DNA of 64,000 nucleotides from positions 60,469 to 124,468 of the forward strand of contig CAIVRH010000012.1 in NCBI GenBank assembly GCA_903908285.1, written 5' to 3'. Below the pieces are notes generated by a model. The model searched no databases. It was not told where the DNA came from and saw nothing but the letters and a program-made list of their open reading frames with translations. Both the position numbers and the translations under genes were made by a program. Below, piece after piece: positions 44,230 through 53,257 of this stretch (positions are counted from its first letter, which is position 1; every line of letters begins with the position of its first letter). Origin of the DNA: an uncultured candidate division Zixibacteria bacterium. GTDB lineage: Bacteria; Zixibacteria; MSB-5A5; SM1-73.

Positions 44230-45414
44230 TTAGTCTTCTCTCTTTCCCAACCTTCTTGAAGAAATCATCCATGCCAGAGCTGGGGGAGTCAGGAGGGTCG
44301 TTACCACAACCATGAAGATCACGATGGAATAAAGATTGGAGGAGATGGCTCCCATCCCCAGGCCGATGGAGGCGACGATCATTCCCACTTCTCCCCGGGG
44401 CACCATACCTACCCCGATCAATGATGCCTCTTTCCACCCCAGGCGAAAAGCTCCCACTCCGCAACCGATCAATTTACCCAAAATAGCAAAGGCGGTCAAG
44501 ATCAATGCCGAGCCGATTAAATTGAATTTGGTGAAGACGGACAGATCCACCTGAGTTCCCATCACCACAAAGAAGAAGGGAACCAAAAAGTCGTACAACG
44601 ACTCAAATTTAAGCGAGAAGTTAAGCTCTAAGTTCAGTTCCGCCAAAATCATCCCCGCCATGAATGCTCCTACGATGGCAGCCAAGTCGATATAGCTGGC
44701 CAAAACGGAGAATCCCAGACAGAAGAGTAAAGCCAGTGTGAAATGTGCGTTTTTGCTCACCAGAAAATTCAACCGGGGAGCCATCCGAAAAATCAATCTC
44801 TTTCCGATCAGAATGATGAACAGGACAAATCCCGCCACTTCGAAGAAGATCAGGGCTAATTTGACATAAGAGATTGCGCCCTTTCCCAAACCGGTAACCA
44901 CCGCTAAAACCAGAAGGCCCAATATGTCGTCGATCACTGCAGCTCCCAGGATAACCCTTGCCACGCGTGAATCCAGTATGCCTAAATCGGACAGCACCCG
45001 GGCAGTGATACCCACCGAGGTTGCCACCATGGCCGCTCCGATGAACATGGATTCGAGGGTATTGTGTTCCGTGGTAAGGGTATAAAGGTAGCCGAAAAAG
45101 AAAGGAAGGATCACCCCCAGCGTTGCTACGAAAAGCGAGGTACCCCCCACCTTCATCATCTGATCTATCTTGGTCTGAAGCCCGATGGTGAACAAGAGTA
45201 TGATCACCCCGATCTCGGCGATCACCTGGTAGATGTGGAAAGTATCGGCATGGGCGGGTTGGATCAACCCGAAGACATACGGGCCTAGAATAATTCCTGC
45301 CAGAATCTCACCGATCACAGCCGGTTGCTTGAGTCTCTCGAAGATCTCCCCCATGATCTTGGCGGCTGCAAACATCATCAACAGGTCGAATAATATCTTG
45401 GTGATATTCTCCAA
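44230..45414 (-). CDS. CPA2 family cation/proton antiporter
   Basis: Inner-membrane monovalent cation:H+ antiporter, 394 residues and about 12-13 helices. The ion-binding Asp pair is in AAVIDDILGLLVLAV near residue 160, typical for electrogenic CPA2 members such as NapA. Other blocks are KQPAVIGEILAGIILGP at the N-terminus and MVPRGEVGMIVASIG near the end. No C-terminal TrkA domain is present. The start is TTG 45414 with GGAG six bases upstream. It is first in the minus-strand run including the K+ channel. Confidence 0.9.
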   Translation of the reverse strand: MENITKILFDLLMMFAAAKIMGEIFERLKQPAVIGEILAGIILGPYVFGLIQPAHADTFHIYQVIAEIGVIILLFTIGLQTKIDQMMKVGGTSLFVATLGVILPFFFGYLYTLTTEHNTLESMFIGAAMVATSVGITARVLSDLGILDSRVARVILGAAVIDDILGLLVLAVVTGLGKGAISYVKLALIFFEVAGFVLFIILIGKRLIFRMAPRLNFLVSKNAHFTLALLFCLGFSVLASYIDLAAIVGAFMAGMILAELNLELNFSLKFESLYDFLVPFFFVVMGTQVDLSVFTKFNLIGSALILTAFAILGKLIGCGVGAFRLGWKEASLIGVGMVPRGEVGMIVASIGLGMGAISSNLYSIVIFMVVVTTLLTPPALAWMISSRRLGKRED

Positions 45415-45443
45415 AATAGGCTCCGCGCTCTAAAGGTGAAAAT

Positions 45444-45493
45444 GTAGGGACAGCCCTTGCTTGCACCGAGTTCAACACGAAGTGTGGCTGTCC
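45444..45493. repeat. GTAG-headed hairpin upstream of the antiporter
   Basis: GTAG (45444-45447), GGACAGCC (45448-45455), a 30-base loop, GGCTGTCC (45486-45493), then ATAG. It sits 30 bp before the antiporter start. Confidence 0.6.
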
Positions 45494-45545
45494 ATAGTAC
45501 CTTAGGATCAAGGAGAAAATATACAAATTTCCTCTTCAAGCAAAC

Positions 45546-45580
45546 AAAAAAATCCCGCCACCAATTATAGGGCAGCGGGA
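45546..45580 (-). terminator. Probable terminator of the dockerin array
   Basis: On the minus strand TCCCGCTGCC and GGTGGCGGGA pair (two wobbles), followed by a T7 run (45552-45546). It lies 290 bp after the last dockerin gene. Confidence 0.55.
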
Positions 45581-45754
45581 CAATGTGAAAATGGTGTATT
45601 TTTGATTACTAATATTCTACTTGTTACCCCCTTACTCCTCTGTAATTACTACCAAGTTTGAGCAAACTAAATTTTAGCTTCGGATTGTCCGCAGGATCCT
45701 CGAATTTGAGTCTCATTTGAGTCAACTGACCACTGGACGGAATCAGACAATTTT

Positions 45755-45870
45755 GCCCGGACGAGCGGACACTCCCGTATGGGAGCAAGCGTCTGCTTGC
45801 TTTGTGTTTTTTAATTTTGAATTTCAATTTGCACTTTGCATTTTACAATTTGCAATCTTCATTCAAAATG
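45755..45870. repeat. Duplicated 3' flank (copy 1) of the short dockerin genes
   Basis: GCCCGGACGAGCGGACACTC, CAAGCGTCTGCTTGC hairpin, then AT-rich TTTTGAATTTCAATTTGC words up to the stop codon. It is nearly identical to 46820-46961 at the next gene. Confidence 0.75.
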
Positions 45871-46761
45871 TTACTTGAAACATCCGGGCAGCGATCCATC
45901 CTTGTAAAGGTAATTAATCAGATAAACCACGTCCAAGATTCCCAGGTCATCATCGCAGTTGGCATCGCCGGAGACAAAACTGACCGGAGCGGTTCCATGC
46001 CGGAACAAATAGTTCATCATGAATATGACGTCGGTTATGTTTATCACCTGATCGCCATTGGCATCACCCCGTTTTGCATTTTGGATTTTAGCATAATAGG
46101 GCATATTATCTCGGGGCAGATAGGTTACAGCATCCGATCTGGAAAACCAATTACCACATCCATCAGGCGGCCAGAAGCAGGTGTCAACCCAGATGGTGGT
46201 GGTGTCTTCCAGCCTGAAGGTCATGGTGGTCAGAAGCACATGACTTGCATCGCCGAACCGTTGATCTTCCGAACCCGAAGGGATAAAACAAATCCAGATA
46301 GTGGAAATCCCATTCAAATCCAGAATTATGCTGTTCCACTCTGCGCCGTGCTCCTCCTCATATCTATCCATCATCCAGTTGTGGATGGTATCCCCGTCTG
46401 TAACCAGATGGCGGAAAATGTTCCGGGGAAGCTTGGTCGGATGCCACAGAGTCTCGTTCCAGTATCCGGTCAAACTGCAATACTTGGAAGGATTGGTGTG
46501 AGTGTAACACATGGCGAAAACGAAGGCAGCTATTGAATCGACAGAATTGAGAACGTCATGCGTGACGTAGAAAGAGAGACGTGCTAAATGAGGAGAAGGT
46601 GTGGAGAGATCGATCCATTGATCGGAGGGAAAGATTTCCGCATTCAGTGAATCGCATTCCCCGTTATCATTCGGAGATTGTGGGCAAACCGCCAGGCTTT
46701 GACCACAGAATAGAAGTACTCCGAGAATTAGCCACACCAAAACAAACAAATATCGTCGCAT
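45871..46761 (-). CDS. Secreted dockerin protein, short type (array member 5)
   Basis: 296-residue secreted protein. MRRYLFVLVWLILGVLLFCG is a signal peptide, and the mature protein starts CPQSPNDNGECDSLN. A about 200-residue beta-rich module has DSIAAFVFAMCYTHTNPSKY, RNIFRHLVTDGDTIHNWMMD and VLLTTMTFRLED. The C-terminus has two dockerin-like repeats (DVIFMMNYLFRHG and DVVYLINYLYKDG, each after a GDAN-type Ca loop). The start is ATG 46761 because GGAGG lies six bases upstream; the open frame runs to 46839. It is a close copy of the next gene, including the flank. Function is unknown. Confidence 0.82.
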   Translation of the reverse strand: MRRYLFVLVWLILGVLLFCGQSLAVCPQSPNDNGECDSLNAEIFPSDQWIDLSTPSPHLARLSFYVTHDVLNSVDSIAAFVFAMCYTHTNPSKYCSLTGYWNETLWHPTKLPRNIFRHLVTDGDTIHNWMMDRYEEEHGAEWNSIILDLNGISTIWICFIPSGSEDQRFGDASHVLLTTMTFRLEDTTTIWVDTCFWPPDGCGNWFSRSDAVTYLPRDNMPYYAKIQNAKRGDANGDQVINITDVIFMMNYLFRHGTAPVSFVSGDANCDDDLGILDVVYLINYLYKDGSLPGCFK

Positions 46762-46819
46762 AAATAACCTCCGGAACCACATAGAGGAAATGACAGTTTT
46801 TGATCTTTGAATTGTATCT

Positions 46820-46961
46820 TTGCCCGGACGAGCGGACACTCCCGTCCGGGAGCAAGCGTCTGCTTGCTCAGACGAGCAAGCAGACGCTTGCTTTGTGTTT
46901 TTTAATTTTGAATTTCAATTTGCACTTTGCAATCTGCAATTTGCAATCTTCATTCAAAATA
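46820..46961. repeat. Duplicated 3' flank (copy 2) of the short dockerin genes
   Basis: Same words as 45755-45870 with an added inverted copy GCAAGCAGACGCTTGC (46865 onward). It shows that gene and flank were duplicated together. Confidence 0.75.
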
Positions 46962-47852
46962 TTACTTGAAACATCCGGGCAGCGATCCATCCTTGTAAAG
47001 GTAATTGATCAGATAAACCACGTCCAAGATTCCCAGGTCATCATCGCAGTTGGCATCGCCGGAGATAAAACTGACCGGAGCGGTTCCATGCCGGAACAGG
47101 TAGTTCGTCATATATATGACGTCGGTTATGTTTATCACCTGATCGCCATTGGCATCACCGCGTTTTGCATTCTGGATTTTAGCATAAAAGGGCATGTTAT
47201 CCCGGGGCATGTATGTCACCGCATCCGATCTGGAATATACTATACTGTGATCCCCAGTTGGACAAAAGCAGGTGTCGACACTTATGGTGGTGGTATCATC
47301 CAGCCTGAAAGTCATAGTAGCCAAAAGAACATGATGTGCTTCACCAAACTTTTGGTCTTCGGAACCGGAGGGAATCAGGCAAAACCAGAAATGAGATGTC
47401 CCATCCAAGTCCAATGTAATTCCGTTCCATTCTTCACCCTTTCCTTCTTCGAATTGATCCATCATCCAGTTATGGATGGTATCTCCCTCGGTAACCAGAT
47501 GACGGAAAATGCTCCGGGGAAGTCTGTTCGGGGTCCATAAAATCTCATTCCAGTATCCGGTAACGCTGCAATACTTGGCAGGATTGGTATGAGTGTAACA
47601 TAGGATGAAAACGAAAGCAGCGATTGAATCGACCGGGTTGGGAACATCATGCGTAACGTAAAAAGAAATTCGTGCAAAATACGGTGGCGGTGAAGACAGA
47701 TCAATCCACTGATCCGTCGGATTAACCTCAACCTTCAGAGAATCGCATAGACCGTTGTCATTCGGAGCTTGGGGGCATACCGCCAGGCTCAGGTCACAGA
47801 AGCAACATAATCCGAGAATCATAAAGAGCAGAATAAGAACGTTTTGTTTCAT
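46962..47852 (-). CDS. Secreted dockerin protein, short type (array member 4)
   Basis: 296 residues, the same length as the neighbour at 45871-46761 and clearly its duplicate. Signal peptide MKQNVLILLFMILGLCCFC; mature start CPQAPNDNGLCDSLK; shared module blocks DSIAAFVFILCYTHTNPAKY, RSIFRHLVTEGDTIHNWMMD and VLLATMTFRLDD; two dockerin-like repeats ending SLPGCFK, identical to the neighbour at the C-terminus. ATG 47852 is chosen over GTG 47873, whose following codons contain the AGGAGAG site for 47852. The identical dockerin pair suggests recent duplication or gene conversion. Confidence 0.82.
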   Translation of the reverse strand: MKQNVLILLFMILGLCCFCDLSLAVCPQAPNDNGLCDSLKVEVNPTDQWIDLSSPPPYFARISFYVTHDVPNPVDSIAAFVFILCYTHTNPAKYCSVTGYWNEILWTPNRLPRSIFRHLVTEGDTIHNWMMDQFEEGKGEEWNGITLDLDGTSHFWFCLIPSGSEDQKFGEAHHVLLATMTFRLDDTTTISVDTCFCPTGDHSIVYSRSDAVTYMPRDNMPFYAKIQNAKRGDANGDQVINITDVIYMTNYLFRHGTAPVSFISGDANCDDDLGILDVVYLINYLYKDGSLPGCFK

Positions 47853-47890
47853 TTGAATTTTCTCTCCTCTCACCTTTCTCCTCTCCCCTA

Positions 47891-48024
47891 AGAGGGTGTG
47901 TCATAACTCGGTTTTTTGTAGCCGCAGACTTTAGTCTGCGAAAATCCCTTGTTGAATTCCAACAGCTTACGCAATCTAAAGATTGCGGCTACAAACTCAA
48001 AACACAATTGTGACACACCCTCTA
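47891..48024. mobile_element. MITE-like element with 13-bp terminal inverted repeats
   Basis: AGAGGGTGTGTCA (47891-47903) and TGACACACCCTCT (48012-48024) are perfect inverted termini. Inside, GTAG (47918) heads a CGCAGACT/AGTCTGCG hairpin and a second CGCAATCT/AGATTGCG hairpin ends in GCTAC (47988-47992). It has no ORF. A degenerate copy lies at 21927-22060. No clear target-site duplication was found. Confidence 0.7.
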
Positions 48025-48104
48025 AGAGGAGAGGAAAAGCCTTGAATTTTGAATCTTAAATCTTGAATTTCCAAGTACTTTTTTGCAACACCCCGGTAAG
48101 TAAA

Positions 48105-49607
48105 CTAACCACAACATCCGAAGCAGGGCGCCGTGCCGCCTTTATACAGATAGTTGATCAATAAAACCACGTCTCCGATGTCGGCCACTCCATTGCAGTT
48201 CACATCCCCGCGGCAGATCGGATCCGGCGCGGTTCCTCCCTTAAAGAGATAGTTGATCAGGTAAACCACGTCCGATACGTCTATGATGGAATCGTGGGTA
48301 CAATCTCCGCAGGAAGTCATCCCCACTAAAACGCGAACCCGGGCAGTATCCGCTTTTCCGCAAATATCCGTGGCCGAAAATGAAGCAAACCAGATTCCGG
48401 TGTCTGCATCGGTCGGCACCCAGTTGAAAGACCCGGGATTGCCCCCGCTGAACGAGGGTGAATTGACCGGAGGATGTAAAGAATCTTGAGCAAACCAGAA
48501 TGCATTCATGGCCATATTCACCGCATCGTTGTCCGCATCCGTTGCCGATACCGGGAATCCTGAAATATGATCAGTTAGGGCAAAAATAGAATCAGGAACA
48601 GATAGATCAGGCGCTGCATTAACCAGATTTATGTAGAAAAAACAAGTATCTGTTGAACCGAACTCGTCTTCAACTATTAAACTTACGGCTCCTCCGGGTT
48701 TACTACAATCGGTCACATCATACTCCACATGCCCCCTGATCATTTCCGTCGGAGGTGGGCTTTCATATACGACAGTGACATTTTCCACTCCCGCGCCCTG
48801 GAAATTTGATCTAATGGAGGTTAATATTGCACAACCGCTACCGTCAAGTGCTGCAAATTCACCTCCGTAATAATGTCCATTGCTGGAGTGCATTTGACCA
48901 ACAGGACATTCAGTAAAAATGGGACCCATATTAATACAAATCTTGAATTCCTGACATACCGGCAGGTTATGCCGGGGTATATATGTCACAGCATCCGATC
49001 GGGAATATGCCAGATGGGCTGAAGGGGGCCAGTAACACGTGTCTACACAAACCATCATAGTATCCTGCAGCTTAAAGGTCATGGTTGCCAAAAGAACTCG
49101 GCTGCCCGGACCGAATCTTTGATCTTCTACACCGGAAGGAATCAGGAAAAGCCAGAAGTGGGAACTCCCATCCAGGTCCAGAGTAATCCCATTCCACTCT
49201 CTCCCCGCTTGATATTGATCCATCATCCAGTTACGAACAACGGGATTATCATTACTGGGCAGATGTCGGAAGATACTTCGGGGTCGCTGCGATGTCCCCC
49301 ATAGAACTTGATTCCAATATGAGCTTAAACTGCAATACTTAGAGGAGTTGGTATGGGTGTAGCAAAAAGGTAAACAGAAAGCAGCAATGGAGTCTACAGG
49401 TTCCGGATTATCATGGGTGACATAGATAGGGAAACGGGCAAAATGTGGAAACCCACCCACCTCCAGATCTGATGGCCAAACTTCCACATACATGCTGTCG
49501 CAAATCCCGTTATCGTTGGGAGCTTCGGGGCAAACCGCTCCGTTTTTACCCGCGAAAAACAGGACTCCAACCGCCAGCCAAACCAGAATTAATAGATATG
49601 GTTTCAT
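48105..49607 (-). CDS. Secreted dockerin protein, long type (array member 3)
   Basis: 500-residue secreted protein. Signal peptide MKPYLLILVWLAVGVLFFAG, then the same about 200-residue N-terminal module as the short members (CPEAPNDNGICDSMY, DSIAAFCLPFCYTHTNSSKY, RSIFRHLPSNDNPVVRNWMM, VLLATMTFKLQD). A second half adds an Ig-like tandem (about 225-430) with NPGSFNWVPTDADTGIWFAS, the usual putative-Ig wording. Two dockerin-like repeats with extra Cys close the protein (CTHDSIIDVSDVVYLINYLF and GDVNCNGVADIGDVV). It ends in CFGCCG. ATG 49607 follows AGAGGTGCGTG. Probably cell-surface; partner unknown. Confidence 0.82.
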   Translation of the reverse strand: MKPYLLILVWLAVGVLFFAGKNGAVCPEAPNDNGICDSMYVEVWPSDLEVGGFPHFARFPIYVTHDNPEPVDSIAAFCLPFCYTHTNSSKYCSLSSYWNQVLWGTSQRPRSIFRHLPSNDNPVVRNWMMDQYQAGREWNGITLDLDGSSHFWLFLIPSGVEDQRFGPGSRVLLATMTFKLQDTMMVCVDTCYWPPSAHLAYSRSDAVTYIPRHNLPVCQEFKICINMGPIFTECPVGQMHSSNGHYYGGEFAALDGSGCAILTSIRSNFQGAGVENVTVVYESPPPTEMIRGHVEYDVTDCSKPGGAVSLIVEDEFGSTDTCFFYINLVNAAPDLSVPDSIFALTDHISGFPVSATDADNDAVNMAMNAFWFAQDSLHPPVNSPSFSGGNPGSFNWVPTDADTGIWFASFSATDICGKADTARVRVLVGMTSCGDCTHDSIIDVSDVVYLINYLFKGGTAPDPICRGDVNCNGVADIGDVVLLINYLYKGGTAPCFGCCG

Positions 49608-49639
49608 CACGCACCTCTATAATTAAAGAGAGGTTAAGC

Positions 49640-49754
49640 ATTTTGAATCTTTCTTTTTGAATTTCGAATTTAACTTTTCATTTTGCACTTTGCAATCTGC
49701 AATCTTCATTCAAACCGTTACCCGAAGCGCAGGCGCAGCTCCCCGGTAAGTAAA
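49640..49754. repeat. Duplicated flank between long dockerin genes (copy 1)
   Basis: TTAAGCATTTTGAATCTTTC, the AT-rich TTTGAATTTCGAATTTAAC words and GAAGCGCAGGCGCAGCTCCCC are repeated almost base for base at 51284-51390. Confidence 0.75.
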
Positions 49755-51251
49755 CTAACCACAACAGCCAAAGCAGGGCGCAGTGCCGCCTTTATACAGA
49801 TAGTTGATCAATAGAACCACGTCTCCGATGTCGGCATCTCCGCTGCAGTTCACATCCCCGCGGCAGATAGGATCCGGCGCCGTCCCTCCTTTAAAAAGAT
49901 AATTGATCAGGTAAACCACGTCCGCCACATCCATGATGGAATCGTGGGTACAATCTCCGCAGGAAGTCATCCCCACTAAAACGCGAACCCGGGCAGTATC
50001 CGCTTTTCCGCAAACATCCGTGGCCGAAAACGAAGCCATCCAGGTTCCCGCGTCTGATGCTGTAGCTAACCAGCTGAAAGAACCGGGATTCCCCCCGCTG
50101 TATGAAGGTGAATTGACCGGAGGATGTAAAGAATCCTGCGCAAACCAGAATGTATTCATGGCGGTACTCACCGCATCGTTATCCATATCCGATGCCGATA
50201 CCGGGAATCCTGAAATATGATCACCCAGGGCAAAAATTGAATCCGGAACGGCTAATTCAGGTGAAGTGTTCGAAAGATTGATACCGAAGTAACAAGTATC
50301 TTTATTTCCGTACTCACCTGTAGCCACCAAGCACACTGCCCCACCCTCCTGACAATGATCGTTAACATGATAAGCGACGTCCGCTCTGACCTCCCAACCA
50401 GGCAATCCGCTCACATTGATTAGCCTCACGTTTTCTACCCCTTGTCCCACAAAATTCGCCGATAGAGATACAATCATCTCCATGTCATAAGTCTGGGCTT
50501 CAACGCCTGGTGCAATGAAATCTCCGTTGGTGTGGTGGGCTTGGGTGTAAGGGCAACTGAGCCACAACAAAGGTGGAGACTCAAAACCGATATTCTGGCA
50601 TTTCGGCAGATTATGCCTGGGTATATATGTCACAGCATCCGATCGGGAAAATGCCAGACGGGATGAAGTGGGATTGAAACATGAGTCGACACAAACCATC
50701 ATAGAATCCTGCAGCTTGAAGGTCATGGTGGCAAGAAGAACCCGGCTACCCGGACCGAATCTTTGATCTTCTACACCGGAAGGAATCAGGAAAAGCCAGA
50801 AGTGGGAACTCCCATCCAGATCCAGAGTAATTCCGTTCCACTCTCTCCCCGCTTGATATTGGTCCATCATCCAGTTGCGCACAACAGGATTGTCATTGCT
50901 TGGAAGGTGACGGAAGATACTTCGGGGTCGCTGCGAAGTCCCCCAAAGAATCTGATTCCAGTATGAGCTTAAACTGCAATATTTGGAGGAATTGTTATGG
51001 GTGTAGCAAAAAGGTAAAACAAAAGCAGCAATGGAGTCTACAGGTTCCGGATTATCATGGGTGATATAAATAGGGAAACGAGCGAAATGCCCGGGTAACT
51101 GAAACTGTTCGTCACCAGGCCAGACCTCAACATACATGCTGTCGCAAATCCCGTTGTCGTTGGGAGCTTCAGGGCATACTGCCCCGCTTTTGCCGGCGAA
51201 AAGCAGGAATCCAACCGCCAGCCAAACCAGAATTAATAGATATGGTTTCAT
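49755..51251 (-). CDS. Secreted dockerin protein, long type (array member 2)
   Basis: 498 residues, near-copy of the gene at 48105-49607 in the signal peptide, N-terminal module, last Ig-like stretch and dockerin pair, but diverged in the middle (about 225-330, including PYTQAHHTNGDFIAPGVEAQ). The conserved ends with a variable middle suggest diversification of a binding region or recombination between copies. Blocks: DSIAAFVLPFCYTHNNSSKY, RSIFRHLPSNDNPVVRNWMM, CTHDSIMDVADVVYLINYLF, GDVNCSGDADIGDVV, C-terminal CFGCCG. ATG 51251 has the same GAGGTGCGGG upstream context. Confidence 0.82.
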   Translation of the reverse strand: MKPYLLILVWLAVGFLLFAGKSGAVCPEAPNDNGICDSMYVEVWPGDEQFQLPGHFARFPIYITHDNPEPVDSIAAFVLPFCYTHNNSSKYCSLSSYWNQILWGTSQRPRSIFRHLPSNDNPVVRNWMMDQYQAGREWNGITLDLDGSSHFWLFLIPSGVEDQRFGPGSRVLLATMTFKLQDSMMVCVDSCFNPTSSRLAFSRSDAVTYIPRHNLPKCQNIGFESPPLLWLSCPYTQAHHTNGDFIAPGVEAQTYDMEMIVSLSANFVGQGVENVRLINVSGLPGWEVRADVAYHVNDHCQEGGAVCLVATGEYGNKDTCYFGINLSNTSPELAVPDSIFALGDHISGFPVSASDMDNDAVSTAMNTFWFAQDSLHPPVNSPSYSGGNPGSFSWLATASDAGTWMASFSATDVCGKADTARVRVLVGMTSCGDCTHDSIMDVADVVYLINYLFKGGTAPDPICRGDVNCSGDADIGDVVLLINYLYKGGTAPCFGCCG

Positions 51252-51283
51252 CCCGCACCTCTATAATTAAAGAGAGGTTAAGC

Positions 51284-51440
51284 ATTTTGAATCTTTCTTT
51301 TTGAATTTCGAATTTAACTTTTCATTTTGCACTTTGCAATCTGCAATCTTCATTCAAACCGTTACCCTAAGCGCAAGCGCAGCTCCCCGCTGGGGGAGAA
51401 GAGAAAACTTGAATTTTTGAATCTTAAATCTTGAATCTCA
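51284..51440. repeat. Duplicated flank between long dockerin genes (copy 2)
   Basis: It matches 49640-49754 and continues with an additional TTGAATTTTTGAATCTTAAA block also seen at 48040-48070. Confidence 0.7.
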
Positions 51441-51470
51441 AAGTTCTTTTTATAACACCCGGTAAGTAAA

Positions 51471-52982
51471 CTAACCGCAACAGCCAAAGCATGGCGCCGT
51501 ACCGCTCTTGTACAGATAGTTGATCAAATAAACCACGTCTCCGATGTCGGCATCTCCGCTGCAGTTCACATCCCCGCGGCAGGTCGGCTCCGGAACGATT
51601 CCTCCCCTGAAGAGATAATTGATCAGGTAAATTACATCCGCCACATCAATCAAAGTATCCTGGGTGAGATCCCCGCAGAAAGTGGGACCCACCAAGATAG
51701 TTACCAGTCCGGAATCCGCTTTACCGCAGACATCTATGGCAGAAAACAAGGAAAACCATACGCCGGTATCCGCATTCGTGGCGATCCACTCAAAAGAGCC
51801 CGGATTGTTGCCCTGGTAAGATGGCGGGTTGATCGGAGATCTTAAAGAATCCTGCGCATACCAAAATGCGTTCAGCCCGATATCGGCTGAGTCTTGTATC
51901 TGATCATCCGCCGATACCGCAAATACTGTGGAATAATTGGCTCGGGTAAAAATAGAATCCGGAACAGATAGTTCCGGTGCTGCGTTAACCAGATTTATGC
52001 CGAAAGAACAAGTATCTTTTGCTGCAACTTCGTTTTCGACCACTAATGACATGGTTCCGCTGGGCTGACAATGGTCCGTAACATCGTACTCTACATACCC
52101 GTTAAGGACGGGAGACGGCGGTGGGTATACATATACCACCCTAACATTTTCTACTCCGGCACCCTGGAAATTTGCCTGAACCGAGGTTAAATTTGCACAA
52201 TCGCTGCCATCTACAGCTGAAAATTCCGAGATGAAATGTCCATTGCCGGGGTGAGCTTGAACGCCGGGACATACCGTAAAATAAGGACCCATATTAACGC
52301 AAATTCTAACCCTCTCACATACCGGCAGGTTGTGCCGGGGAACATAGGTATTTGCATCTGCTTTTAGAAAAGCCAAATTGGACGCGGGTGGCCAGAGACA
52401 GCTGTCCATACAAATCATCATACTATCCTGCAGTTTGAAGGTTACCGTCGCCAGAAGGATCCGGCTTCCGGGTCCGAGTTTTTGATCCTCATATCCGGTT
52501 GTAACTGCGGCCAACCAGAAATGTGAGGTTCCGTCCAGAGAGAGAATAATGGAATTCCACTGCTCGTTATTACCCTCCTCAAACTGGTCCATCATCCAGT
52601 TATGAACAACCGGATTGGACATATCGGGAAGATGACGGAAAACACTCCGGGGAAGGTCGGAACTACCCCAGGTGATCTTGTTCCAATATGAACTCACACT
52701 GCAATACTTGGAAGGGTTGGTATGGGTGTAGCACAGGGGAATAACGAAAGCAGCAACGGAGTCTATGTATGGATCCGGAACATCGTGGGTAAAATAAATG
52801 GGAAATCTAACGAATTCGGGACCGGGCGGATCAAAAAACTGGTCACCCGTCCAGACCTCAACATACAAGCTGTCGCATATACCGCTATCATAAGGATCCT
52901 CGGGGCAGTCTGCTACGCTTTTGCTAGCGAAAAACAAAACTCCAACCACCAGCCAAACCAAAATCAATAGATATGGTTTCAT
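51471..52982 (-). CDS. Secreted dockerin protein, long type (array member 1)
   Basis: 503 residues, the most diverged long member and the promoter-proximal one. Signal peptide MKPYLLILVWLVVGVLFFAS; mature start CPEDPYDSGICDSLYVEVW; module blocks DSVAAFVIPLCYTHTNPSKY, RSVFRHLPDMSNPVVHNWMM and ILLATVTFKLQD; Ig-like region with NPGSFEWIATNADTGVWFSL; dockerin pair DVADVIYLINYLFRGG and DIGDVVYLINYLYKSG; C-terminus CFGCCG. The start is ATG 52982 (GGAGG six bases upstream) rather than the adjoining GTG 52985. All five array genes are co-directional and probably share the promoter at 53103-53130. Confidence 0.83.
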   Translation of the reverse strand: MKPYLLILVWLVVGVLFFASKSVADCPEDPYDSGICDSLYVEVWTGDQFFDPPGPEFVRFPIYFTHDVPDPYIDSVAAFVIPLCYTHTNPSKYCSVSSYWNKITWGSSDLPRSVFRHLPDMSNPVVHNWMMDQFEEGNNEQWNSIILSLDGTSHFWLAAVTTGYEDQKLGPGSRILLATVTFKLQDSMMICMDSCLWPPASNLAFLKADANTYVPRHNLPVCERVRICVNMGPYFTVCPGVQAHPGNGHFISEFSAVDGSDCANLTSVQANFQGAGVENVRVVYVYPPPSPVLNGYVEYDVTDHCQPSGTMSLVVENEVAAKDTCSFGINLVNAAPELSVPDSIFTRANYSTVFAVSADDQIQDSADIGLNAFWYAQDSLRSPINPPSYQGNNPGSFEWIATNADTGVWFSLFSAIDVCGKADSGLVTILVGPTFCGDLTQDTLIDVADVIYLINYLFRGGIVPEPTCRGDVNCSGDADIGDVVYLINYLYKSGTAPCFGCCG

Positions 52983-53102
52983 CACGCACCTCCGAAATGA
53001 GCGGTTGTTTCAATATCTGCTATTTTTTCACATAGACCGAATGAAAAAAGGGCTGTCAGATAAGGTATCCTGCCTATATGTCTAAGTAGGGTAACAACAT
53101 TC

Positions 53103-53130
53103 AATATAGCAACAAACTCTACATTGTCAA
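53103..53130 (-). promoter_or_regulatory. sigma-70 promoter of the dockerin array
   Basis: Minus strand TTGACA (53130-53125), 16 bp, TATATT (53108-53103), 121 bp before ATG 52982. Confidence 0.65.
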
Positions 53131-53195
53131 GAGGAAAAAAGCCCATTAGGGAGAAAAAAACACTGTTTTTTTAATAAACTTATGATAAAAAAGGA

Positions 53196-53223
53196 TTGAT
53201 TTTCAAAATAAAAGAATTATTAT
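53196..53223 (+). promoter_or_regulatory. Probable promoter of the SEC-C microprotein gene
   Basis: TTGATT (53196-53201), 16 bp, TATTAT (53218-53223). The leader would be about 28 bases and contains AAGGAGGTG. Confidence 0.5.
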
Positions 53224-53257
53224 AGTGGCACCCATACGCTTAAAGGAGGTGAAAAGA

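Noticed and set aside
45802..47540. Long plus-strand ORFs (240-250 codons) opposite the dockerin genes
   Set aside because: They are mirror frames of the duplicated minus-strand dockerin genes. The minus-strand frames have signal peptides, dockerin motifs and ribosome sites, the plus-strand ones do not.
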